Assembly: GCA_047975025.1 (NCBI GenBank)
Contig: JBKECY010000065.1
Coordinates: 1-28,793, forward strand
Source of the DNA: JBKECY01 sp047975025
Lineage (GTDB): Bacteria > Bacillota > Clostridia > Lachnospirales > Lachnospiraceae
Reading direction: 5' to 3'
Length of the DNA stretch: 28,793 bases
This document shows positions 22,842-28,793 of this stretch, piece after piece. The position numbers were made by a program, and so were the translations under genes. Numbering within the stretch: position 1 is the stretch's first letter; each line of letters begins with the position of its first letter. The notes beneath the pieces were generated by a model. It saw only the letters and a program-made list of their open reading frames with translations. It was not told where the DNA came from and searched no databases.

Positions 22842-22965
22842 CCTGCATTCTACTTTGGAATTTATAGATTTTCTGTCACTGCTGCTATATAATTATAAAA
22901 AAGGTTACCTGTTATAAATGCTGAACTTTTACTTCACAACAATAACGAAAAGCGGAGGTTTTGTT

Positions 22966-23871
22966 ATGATCTTAAGTTTTGCGAACAAGGAGTTTTCGCC
23001 CTCATTTAAGGACGGACGATGTCCCACATTGCTTACGGCGAGCAATATCAATGTAAATTTCACACAACATCCCAGAATCCTGCACAATCATGATGACCGG
23101 CTGGAGCTGCTGTTCATCCGAAGCGGAGCCGGCTGCTATATCGTAGATGATACACATTACGACCTGGCTCCCGGAACTATGGTCGTATGCAACTCAGGCG
23201 TTCTGCATGATGAAGTGCCGCAATTCAACCGGGAACTTTCCATGTTCTCAATCGCAATTGCCAACGTTTTTATACAAGACCTGCCTGAAAATCATCTTCT
23301 GCCCGCCGGTATTTCACCTGTCCTGAATTTAAACGACAGTTTTACGCTGCTGGACACGATTTTTGAGTATATCTTTGAATCGCTGGCACAGGAATCACCG
23401 ACGCGGCAAGAGACCAGCCAGTACTTTACGCAGGCACTGTTGACCTTTGTACTGCATGCATTTGAGGAACGGGGAGAGTCTGTCACTGCGGCACACCAAA
23501 ACGACTGTCTGCTCCTAAAAGAGATTAAGGACTATATTGATGAGAACTATTTCGATATGCTGTCTTTGCAGAGCATCAGCAATCGCTTCTATATCAGCCA
23601 GTCCTATCTGTCACACCTATTCAAACGTAAGCTGGGCTATTCTCCCATTCAATATATACTGCGACGGCGCATAGGTGAAGCCCAGTCACTTTTGGTTTTT
23701 TCGAACCGGTCTATTACAGACATCGCCGCCGAAGTGGGATTTGACAGTTTAAGTCATTTTAATGTACAGTTCAAAAAATTTGTCCGGCTGTCGCCCATGT
23801 CCTATCGAAAAAAGTACATTCTTCCGGAATACGAAAAGCAGCTCGAAGCCGAGCCGCCCACAGAGTCGTAA
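22966..23871 (+). CDS. AraC family regulator with N-terminal cupin domain, paralogue
   Basis: A 301-residue regulator, start at the ATG at 22966 with GGAGG 7 nt before it; the ATG at 22918 has a poor site. It is a clear paralogue of the protein at 17953 (RILHNHDDRLELLFIRSGAG against RILHKHDDIFELLFVRSGSG). Ligand-binding cupin at about 20-110; DNA-binding domain at about 185-285, with LQSISNRFYISQSYLSHLFK and ITDIAAEVGFDSLSHFNVQF. It is divergent from transporter operon 2, which is its most likely target, and the direct repeats at 22810-22841 are a candidate binding site. It ends in an acidic, proline-containing tail not present in its paralogue. Confidence 0.87.
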   Translation: MILSFANKEFSPSFKDGRCPTLLTASNINVNFTQHPRILHNHDDRLELLFIRSGAGCYIVDDTHYDLAPGTMVVCNSGVLHDEVPQFNRELSMFSIAIANVFIQDLPENHLLPAGISPVLNLNDSFTLLDTIFEYIFESLAQESPTRQETSQYFTQALLTFVLHAFEERGESVTAAHQNDCLLLKEIKDYIDENYFDMLSLQSISNRFYISQSYLSHLFKRKLGYSPIQYILRRRIGEAQSLLVFSNRSITDIAAEVGFDSLSHFNVQFKKFVRLSPMSYRKKYILPEYEKQLEAEPPTES

Positions 23872-23882
23872 CAGATTTCTAA

Positions 23883-23927
23883 AACAAGAGGTGTCCCCCT
23901 GCATTACGCAAGGGAACACCTCTTGTT
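23883..23927. terminator. Bidirectional hairpin terminator between convergent genes
   Basis: AACAAGAGGTGT (23883-23894) and ACACCTCTTGTT (23916-23927) are exact 12-bp inverted repeats, extended by CCC/GGG past a one-base bulge. T runs on either side are short. It separates the AraC gene from the convergent URO-D gene. Confidence 0.7.
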
Positions 23928-23936
23928 GATTTAGAT

Positions 23937-25202
23937 TTATCTGTCGCCATTATATTCGTGTATAGCATCTATCATACCGACGATATTCTCTAACGGTACA
24001 CCGCATTGTATGATATGAATGGAGGCGCATACGTAACCTCCTCCTTTTGAGAAAATCTCACAGCGTCGTTTTACCTGCTCCTTAACTTCCTGTACGGTTC
24101 CAAAGGGCAGTACCTTTTGTGTATCTACACAGCCGCCCCAGAATACCATATGATCCCCATAGGCATCTTTTAGACGCTGCGGATCCATCCCCGCTGCCGA
24201 GCATTGTACAGGATTCAAAGAATCAAATCCGCTTTCAATCAGATGCGGGATGACATCAAATACCGCCCCACAGGAATGCTTCAGTGTCTTCCACCCTGCT
24301 GTTTCGTGAACCCACCGGTTCATCTTCTGATAATACGGTCTGTAAAACTCATCAAAGGTTTCCAGCGAGCACATAAGAGAAAGCTGGTTGCCAAAATCTG
24401 TACCGCATATATAAGCCACATCTACAACATCTCCCAATACCTCAAAAATTTTGCTCCAGTTTTGAATCATCATATCCGTCTGATATTCGAATACTTCATG
24501 AACATACTCCGGGTACAGAAGCGGAGCCATATACCAGTCCGAGACGGTTCGTATTCCTTTGGGATGCTTGAGTGAAGGGCCTGCGATAAAGGCCGCATCT
24601 CCCAGAGCGGCACCACCCGGGTCAAGCACTACCGCGCGTTTCTTTGTGTCCGCCTGATAAGTCTTAGCCACTTGCCTAAGGTATGCCAGATGCTCGTCAG
24701 AAATGGGCGTATACTCTTCGCAGTTGTCCATAAAATCCAGGGCATCTTCGTCTACTTCCTCCACCCTCTCTACGTTATCAAAGTAGAAGCCGCCGGCCGG
24801 CATATGCCCGCTTGGTGCAACACTCGTATCACCCTGCGGATAAATATACCAGCCGCCTCTGCCATCATCAGTAATCTGACATTCGGACGGCACCAGCAGA
24901 TCCACTCCCATATAGGACAATTCTTTCCAGTCCCTGTCCGTACGCAGTCCAAAGCTTGCGTTAAATGGTGTGATCTGCTCGACATCCGTACCGATAGCTT
25001 CCTTTAAATCTTCATCCATAGCTCCGGTCATACCAAAAATATCAAATACCTTTATCGGTCTTTTCTCCAGACCATAATACTCTCTTAGCTTGGCTACATT
25101 CGTTACATGTGTGGTGGAGCAGCCCATTCCGCCGAAATCCATCGGCACTTTATCCGGCTGTCTGTGTGCAAACGCCGCCTTTACTCGTTCTTTTGAAGTC
25201 AT
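23937..25202 (-). CDS. URO-D superfamily protein, putative corrinoid-type methyltransferase
   Basis: A 421-residue protein of the uroporphyrinogen decarboxylase/MtaA fold. The start is the ATG at 25202 with GAGG 7 nt upstream; the reading from 25250 would run over the operator. The C-terminal half shows LKHSCGAVFDVIPHLIESGF with H309-x-C311 and a later WGGCVDTQ with C358, positions that bind zinc in methyltransferase members of the superfamily. It is longer than HemE (about 340-370) and has no haem genes nearby, so haem synthesis is unlikely. Members act in methyl transfer between O-methyl compounds, corrinoid proteins and thiols or folate. Next to cyclitol genes, demethylation of a methylated inositol is an attractive but unproven idea; no corrinoid protein gene is in the window. 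Confidence 0.7.
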   Translation of the reverse strand: MTSKERVKAAFAHRQPDKVPMDFGGMGCSTTHVTNVAKLREYYGLEKRPIKVFDIFGMTGAMDEDLKEAIGTDVEQITPFNASFGLRTDRDWKELSYMGVDLLVPSECQITDDGRGGWYIYPQGDTSVAPSGHMPAGGFYFDNVERVEEVDEDALDFMDNCEEYTPISDEHLAYLRQVAKTYQADTKKRAVVLDPGGAALGDAAFIAGPSLKHPKGIRTVSDWYMAPLLYPEYVHEVFEYQTDMMIQNWSKIFEVLGDVVDVAYICGTDFGNQLSLMCSLETFDEFYRPYYQKMNRWVHETAGWKTLKHSCGAVFDVIPHLIESGFDSLNPVQCSAAGMDPQRLKDAYGDHMVFWGGCVDTQKVLPFGTVQEVKEQVKRRCEIFSKGGGYVCASIHIIQCGVPLENIVGMIDAIHEYNGDR

Positions 25203-25220
25203 AGTGCTACCTCTTTCATC

Positions 25221-25240
25221 GTCATCGTGTGTCATCGTGT
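25221..25240. repeat. Tandem 10-bp direct repeat in the URO-D leader
   Basis: GTCATCGTGT is repeated twice without a gap, preceded by another TCATC and followed by the operator at 25236-25247. The one-helical-turn period places both copies on the same face of the DNA just downstream of the -10. It could be a regulator-binding array. Confidence 0.5.
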
Positions 25241-25258
25241 CGATACACAATGATTATA
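25236..25258 (-). promoter_or_regulatory. Promoter -10 and operator of the URO-D gene
   Basis: Minus-strand TATAAT (25258-25253) is followed by TGTATCGACACG (25247-25236), matching TGTrTCGAyACA at 11 of 12 positions. The 17-nt-distant hexamer TAGTGC is a poor -35. Spacing from the -10 to the operator is about the same as in transporter operon 2. Confidence 0.55.
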
Positions 25259-25358
25259 ACGCAGCGATGTAGTTAGCACTATCTTAATCCTGTTTGGTAT
25301 CTGTCCTTTACCGGCCTCAAAATGTCTGTTTTTTATCTTTACTGTTATCTGCCTGCCT

Positions 25359-26354
25359 TTAGGACACCGCTTTTTTAAGTCTTCTGGCTTTTAGCTCCTG
25401 CTTTCCGCGGACGACATCAACTAATACAGCTAAAATTACGACCAGACCCAGAATCATCTTTTGAACATCCGACTGTGCACCCAGCAGATTCAATCCGTTA
25501 TTGAGAACCGCTATAATCAGTGCGCCGATTAAGGTTCCGCTGACACTGCCCTTGCCGCCGTTGAATGAAGCCCCGCCGATAACACAGGCTGCAATGGCAT
25601 TCATTTCATAGCCTTCACCTGCTGTCGGATAAGCCAGACTGACACGCCCGATCATCACGATACCGGCTAATGCTGCCAATACTCCCGAAAGCACATAGGT
25701 CAGGTTCAGCAGCGGCTTTACAGGAATTCCTGAGAGCCGGGCAACTTCCCGATTACCTCCGATTGAATAAATATAGCGTCCGTAAGCCGTCTTGTTCAAG
25801 AAAAGTGAGGAGAGGATTCCAACGACAATTACCAGCAAAAAACATATGGGGAATCCCAGAAAGCTTTCTGAGCCCAGAAACATAACACCTTTGGAAAAGC
25901 CGGATAACGATGCCGAGCCCGTAATATACAGACAGAACCCCCGGATGAACAGCTGCGTACCCAGCGTGGATACGAACGGATGCGGCAAATCCAATTTGGT
26001 GAACAACAGTCCGTTGACCAGGCCAATAATGGCACCACATAATAAACCGATCAGCAGCAGCAGGAACGTGTTCGTTATCCCCGCCTTAATCGCGATACCA
26101 ATAACACACCCGGCACTGGCAATGGTGGCTCCGACCGATAAATCAATTCCTCCTGTCAAAAGCACGAAGAGCATTCCGAATGCAACCAATGCATTGATTG
26201 ATGCCTGGCGCAGAATGTTCAGCAGATTGCTGGCTTTAAAGAACTGGTCTGTTACTATGGTAAGCAGCAGTGCCAGTACCAATAACGCAATCAACGGCCC
26301 CAGGATCTTAGATATTTTTTCGAATTTGAACTTTGGTTTTACTCTAACATTCAT
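25359..26354 (-). CDS. RbsC-type ABC sugar permease (transporter 3)
   Basis: A 331-residue CUT2 permease with the first membrane span at about 17-36 and the family signature GGIDLSVG at 68-75. The GGNREVARLSGI loop and the SFNGGKGSVSGTLIGALI block are intact. It is more like permease 1 than permease 2, including the DLPHPFVSTLG stretch (HLPHPFIATLG in permease 1). GGGAGG lies 9 nt before the ATG, and the gene overlaps the end of the ATPase reading frame by 11 nt, so intact translation of the ATPase C-terminal part would be coupled to it. A 156-nt gap follows before the URO-D gene, with no clear terminator. Confidence 0.87.
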   Translation of the reverse strand: MNVRVKPKFKFEKISKILGPLIALLVLALLLTIVTDQFFKASNLLNILRQASINALVAFGMLFVLLTGGIDLSVGATIASAGCVIGIAIKAGITNTFLLLLIGLLCGAIIGLVNGLLFTKLDLPHPFVSTLGTQLFIRGFCLYITGSASLSGFSKGVMFLGSESFLGFPICFLLVIVVGILSSLFLNKTAYGRYIYSIGGNREVARLSGIPVKPLLNLTYVLSGVLAALAGIVMIGRVSLAYPTAGEGYEMNAIAACVIGGASFNGGKGSVSGTLIGALIIAVLNNGLNLLGAQSDVQKMILGLVVILAVLVDVVRGKQELKARRLKKAVS

Positions 26355-26673
26355 AGCCTGTGACCTCCCACGCTGCTTTCATTATAGTTTCCTGATTAAA
26401 GAATTCGCTGTCTCTGTCAATCTCTCCGGTAATCTTACCGGTGCGCATCACAAGAACCCTGTCGCACATACCGAGAATCTCCGGCAGTTCTGATGAGATG
26501 ATGATAATCGCCTTGCCCATCTTGGCAAGCTCGTTAATAATCGTATAAACCTCGAATTTGGCACCTACGTCAATGCCTCTGGTCGGTTCATCAAAGATGT
26601 AAATATCCGCATCTGTATTTAACCACTTGGCAATGACTACCTTTTGCTGGTTCCCGCCACTTAGCTCACCCAC
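26344..26673 (-). CDS. C-terminal part of the split RbsA-type ATPase (transporter 3)
   Basis: Frame holding the last 109 residues of the ATPase: LSGGNQQKVVIAKW signature, Walker B YIFDEPTRGID and the conserved SSELPEILGMCDRVLVM tail. It opens with a GTG codon but has no ribosome binding site suited to independent initiation, and alone would make only part of nucleotide-binding domain 2. It is in the -1 frame relative to the N-terminal part. Joined at the A-rich site the two give about 505 residues, the normal family length. It reads on to overlap the permease start by 11 nt, as in an intact operon. Confidence 0.75.
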   Translation of the reverse strand: MGELSGGNQQKVVIAKWLNTDADIYIFDEPTRGIDVGAKFEVYTIINELAKMGKAIIIISSELPEILGMCDRVLVMRTGKITGEIDRDSEFFNQETIMKAAWEVTGYEC

Positions 26674-27860
26674 TTTTTTTCTATGGTATCCGTCTTGATA
26701 TTAAGACGGCTGACTGCTTCTGCGGCCTGACGGCTGATCTTTTTATCACTTAAGAACAGTCCATGCGTCAGTGTCTTCATATTGACCATTGCAATATTTT
26801 TGCTGATGCTCTCTTCTAATACAAGTCCCTGCCCTTTTCTGTCTTCCGTCAGAAATGCGATTTTACTGCGTATTGCCTGCTGCGGACTTTTGATTGTACA
26901 GCGCTTTTCGTTGACATAGATTCTGCCCTCGTCCAACTCATCCGCTGCAAATATGGCCCGGAATACTTCTGTCCTCCCTGCACCGACCAGACCTGAAAAG
27001 CCTAAAATCTCACCACTTTTTACTTCAAAATTAATATTCTTAAAGACACCTTTTCGAGTCAGTTTTTCTACACGCAGAACTGTCTTGCCGATTGGGATCT
27101 CGATTTTGGGAAACAGGTTTTTGAGACTTCGGCCAACCATATGAAAAATCAGATCGTCCTTCGTCATTTTTTTAGAATCTTCCGTGATAATATGGGCGCC
27201 ATCACGCATAACTGTCACCACATCGCATAACTCGAAGATTTCTTCTAATTTATGGGATACGAACAGGATCGCGATTCCCTGACTTTTGAGCCGGTTCAAG
27301 GTTTTAAACAGTTCTTTGGATTCTTCCTCGCCCAGACTTGAGGTAGGTTCATCCAGAATCAGAACCTTGGAATCCATCAGGACAGATTTGCCGATTTCGA
27401 TCATCTGCAACTGGCCCATTCCCATACGTCCGCAGGGAATGTGCGGTTCCACCTCCTGGTTCATGGAGTGCAGAACCTCCATAGTCTCTGCCTCCATTGT
27501 ACCGTAATCCAGAAAAACACTGTTCTTCTTGCGTTTCATATTCCCCAAAAACATGTTGTCAACCGCGTTAAGCTCAGTCACAATATTTAATTCCTGGTAG
27601 ACACAAGAGATACCCTGCTGCTTGGCTTCCTGCGGCGATCGAAACATAACCTCTCTGCCATCACAGCGTACTGCGCCGCTTTCGGGCGCGTATACACCGG
27701 TCAATACTTTGATCAGAGTCGATTTACCGGCACCATTTTCACCAATCAGACCATGAATCTCACCGCTTCTTAGCTGTATGGATACCCCATCAAGTGCCCG
27801 TACACCGGGAAAGGTCTTAACTACGTCTTCTAATTCAAGTACAATTCTCTTCTCTTCCAA
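26661..27860 (-). CDS. N-terminal part of the split RbsA-type ATPase (transporter 3)
   Basis: A 399-residue frame with complete domain 1: Walker A GENGAGKST at 40-48, GMGQLQMIEIGKS and LDEPTSSLGEEES. It has the front of domain 2 (GLVGAGRTEVF, FLTEDRKGQG) but stops before the LSGGNQQ signature, at EKKWVS-stop. The start is a TTG at 27860, 7 nt after AAGG and 14 nt downstream of the binding-protein stop. Loss of frame occurs at a run of seven A followed by G; one extra A, or -1 slippage, restores the full protein. Either this is a true mutation or assembly error in a homopolymer, or it is a programmed frameshift. Without correction, transporter 3 lacks a complete second domain. Confidence 0.8.
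   Translation of the reverse strand: MEEKRIVLELEDVVKTFPGVRALDGVSIQLRSGEIHGLIGENGAGKSTLIKVLTGVYAPESGAVRCDGREVMFRSPQEAKQQGISCVYQELNIVTELNAVDNMFLGNMKRKKNSVFLDYGTMEAETMEVLHSMNQEVEPHIPCGRMGMGQLQMIEIGKSVLMDSKVLILDEPTSSLGEEESKELFKTLNRLKSQGIAILFVSHKLEEIFELCDVVTVMRDGAHIITEDSKKMTKDDLIFHMVGRSLKNLFPKIEIPIGKTVLRVEKLTRKGVFKNINFEVKSGEILGFSGLVGAGRTEVFRAIFAADELDEGRIYVNEKRCTIKSPQQAIRSKIAFLTEDRKGQGLVLEESISKNIAMVNMKTLTHGLFLSDKKISRQAAEAVSRLNIKTDTIEKKWVS
26673..26679 (-). other. A AAA AAG slippery heptamer at the ATPase frame break
   Basis: In the zero frame the codons read GAA AAA AAG TGG, so the heptamer A AAA AAG is in the correct register for -1 slippage, as in E. coli dnaX. After slipping, the next codons are GTG GGT GAG CTA, entering the ATPase C-terminal frame exactly. 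A 7-bp hairpin (CCGTCTT 26690-26696, AAGACGG 26703-26709) lies just upstream; no strong downstream stem is evident. Confidence 0.6.
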
Positions 27861-27874
27861 GTGATCACCTTCTA

Positions 27875-28768
27875 TTATTCTACAAATTCTTCCCAGTTAG
27901 AAGCGTCAATAATCTCTACGTCAATCGGAATCTGCTCATCGTAGGTTTCACCCTCTAAAGCACCGAGTCCACATTCCACGCTTTTTTCACCCATGATATA
28001 GGGCTGCTGTGCAATTGTCATTTCCAGAAGTCCTTCGCCAATCTTGCTGATGGCAACCTGGAATCCGTTAAAGCTGCATACTTTGATACTCTCGGAGGCA
28101 CCATTTTGTGCCAAAGCCTGTACGGCCCCCATCGAAGCATCATCATCCGTACGCATAACCGCATCAATTCCATCCACACCATATTTCTGAATCCAGTCTT
28201 CTACTTGCGCTGCTGTCAAATCCGCTGAATTATCACAATATTTCAAATCCAGTACGGTACAGCCGGCAGCTTCCATTGCATCTTTGTACGCTGCAGAACG
28301 TTTCTCATGGTTATCATCACCCTGCTGTCCTGTGGCGATTACAACATTGGCGCCTTCTTTAAGTCTGCTTGCAAATTCGGTGGCACCTTCGTAGGCCGCA
28401 TCATAGTTGGCCGTTCCCACATATGTGACTGCCCCAGTAAAATTCGGACTGTCTGTATCAACCAATACAACTTTGATACCCTTTTCAACAGCACCATCCA
28501 GTACGCTCACGACGGAATCTGCAATATTAGGGTCTACAATTAAGATATCTACGTCCTGTGAAATGAAATCCTCAATCATCTGTACCTGCTGTGCGGCATC
28601 TGTAATATCATCCGGTGCGATACATGTAATCTTGGCACCTGCTGCTTCTGCTGCCGCTTTGGCGCCATCAATAACTGACCTGCCCCCGATTTTTGTACCA
28701 GTCGCAATGTTAGTAATGACCGGTATCCGGTAGGGTAAATCCTTATCAGCTTGACGACATCGTAACAT
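27875..28768 (-). CDS. RbsB-type substrate-binding protein (transporter 3), N-terminus incomplete
   Basis: A 297-residue frame homologous to the transporter 1 binding protein (VDILIVDPNIADSVVSVLDGA, VVLVDTDSPNFTG, TYVGTANYDAAYEGA). The recognisable fold starts at about residue 17. No signal peptide or lipobox is present: the first 15 residues are charged, and the ATG at 28768 has an in-frame stop 24 nt upstream and no ribosome binding site. The real 5' end has either been shifted out of frame or lost at the window edge 25 nt away. It leads transporter operon 3, with the ATPase 14 nt downstream. Treat the start as unknown. Confidence 0.75.
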   Translation of the reverse strand: MLRCRQADKDLPYRIPVITNIATGTKIGGRSVIDGAKAAAEAAGAKITCIAPDDITDAAQQVQMIEDFISQDVDILIVDPNIADSVVSVLDGAVEKGIKVVLVDTDSPNFTGAVTYVGTANYDAAYEGATEFASRLKEGANVVIATGQQGDDNHEKRSAAYKDAMEAAGCTVLDLKYCDNSADLTAAQVEDWIQKYGVDGIDAVMRTDDDASMGAVQALAQNGASESIKVCSFNGFQVAISKIGEGLLEMTIAQQPYIMGEKSVECGLGALEGETYDEQIPIDVEIIDASNWEEFVE

Positions 28769-28793
28769 TTCTTGGTGGATTGTTCAAGGGCGG

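Larger units (their letters stand above)
22504..22965. other. Divergent regulatory region between transporter 2 and AraC
   Basis: A 462-nt gap. From left to right it contains the operator and -10 of transporter operon 2 (22564-22591), a very AT-rich tract (about 22620-22800) without a convincing gene, two 12-bp direct repeats (22810-22841), and a -10 for the AraC gene (TATAAT, 22888-22893). Small hydrophobic open frames in the AT-rich tract (for example 22621-22917) have no ribosome binding site and are not called. Confidence 0.6.

Noticed and set aside
22621..22917. Plus-strand hydrophobic open frame of 98 codons
   Set aside because: AT-rich, low-complexity composition without a start signal; it overlaps the direct repeats and promoter of the AraC gene.
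23937..25202. HemE (haem biosynthesis uroporphyrinogen decarboxylase)
   Set aside because: The protein is longer than HemE, has the His-x-Cys and Cys positions of methyltransferase members, and has no haem genes nearby.
25792..26493. Plus-strand open frame of 233 codons
   Set aside because: It lies antisense to permease 3 and the end of the ATPase gene; its composition mirrors a hydrophobic membrane gene and no family is recognisable.
26344..26673. Independent small ATPase gene
   Set aside because: It lacks Walker A and a ribosome binding site, and joins exactly to the upstream frame by a one-base shift.
1..28793. CRISPR arrays, tRNA or rRNA genes, insertion sequences, phage genes
   Set aside because: No regularly spaced repeats, tRNA cloverleaf, transposase or phage protein was seen in either strand.

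Overview
The window looks like an inositol/cyclitol catabolism and uptake island from a low-to-moderate GC Firmicute, most likely a clostridial (Lachnospiraceae-like) anaerobe. The reasons are strong AGGAGG-type ribosome binding sites before almost every gene, Gram-positive lipoprotein signals on two binding proteins, the clostridial/bacillar style of the proteins, and the gene set itself. Family assignments rest on motifs and remembered family members; no search or alignment was run. Base composition was judged by eye only.

Layout. (1) 164-1385: an MhqR-like MarR repressor and a pirin, with a well-defined promoter and a perfect palindromic operator, probably a quinone/electrophile response unit unrelated to the island. 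(2) 1471-5567, minus strand: Thermotoga-type iolG, iolO (5-keto-L-gluconate epimerase family) and two more Gfo/Idh/MocA oxidoreductases. (3) 5787-10251, minus strand: iolM (scyllo-inosose 3-dehydrogenase family), iolN (3-dehydro-scyllo-inosose hydrolase family), a second zinc alcohol dehydrogenase and a fourth Gfo/Idh oxidoreductase. (4) 10495-12717, plus strand: a fifth Gfo/Idh enzyme, paralogous to the one at 5787, and a second TIM-barrel isomerase/epimerase. (5) 12778-17399, minus strand: an RbsBAC-type sugar ABC transporter followed by a Bacillus-type IolG homologue in which the expected catalytic Asp is Asn. (6) 17953-22503, minus strand: a second RbsBAC-type transporter and an AraC regulator. 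A paralogous AraC regulator (22966-23871, plus strand) is divergent from this operon. (7) 23937-25202: a URO-D/methyltransferase-fold protein. (8) 25359-28768: a third RbsBAC-type transporter. Its ATPase is split by a frame break at an A AAA AAG heptamer, and its binding protein runs up against the window end.

How the genes may work together. IolG oxidises myo-inositol to scyllo-inosose, IolM oxidises that to a diketo-inositol, IolN opens the ring to 5-keto-L-gluconate, and IolO epimerises this to D-tagaturonate. This is the route described in Thermotoga maritima. The classical ring-opening genes iolB, iolC, iolD and iolE are not seen here. The additional Gfo/Idh enzymes, the second alcohol dehydrogenase and the second isomerase could feed other inositol isomers or derivatives into the route. 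The three transporters would import the substrates. A near-palindromic TGTrTCGAyACA element sits at the same place in the promoters of transporter 2 and the URO-D gene, suggesting co-regulation by a repressor encoded outside the window. No RNA genes, insertion sequences, CRISPR arrays or phage genes were seen.
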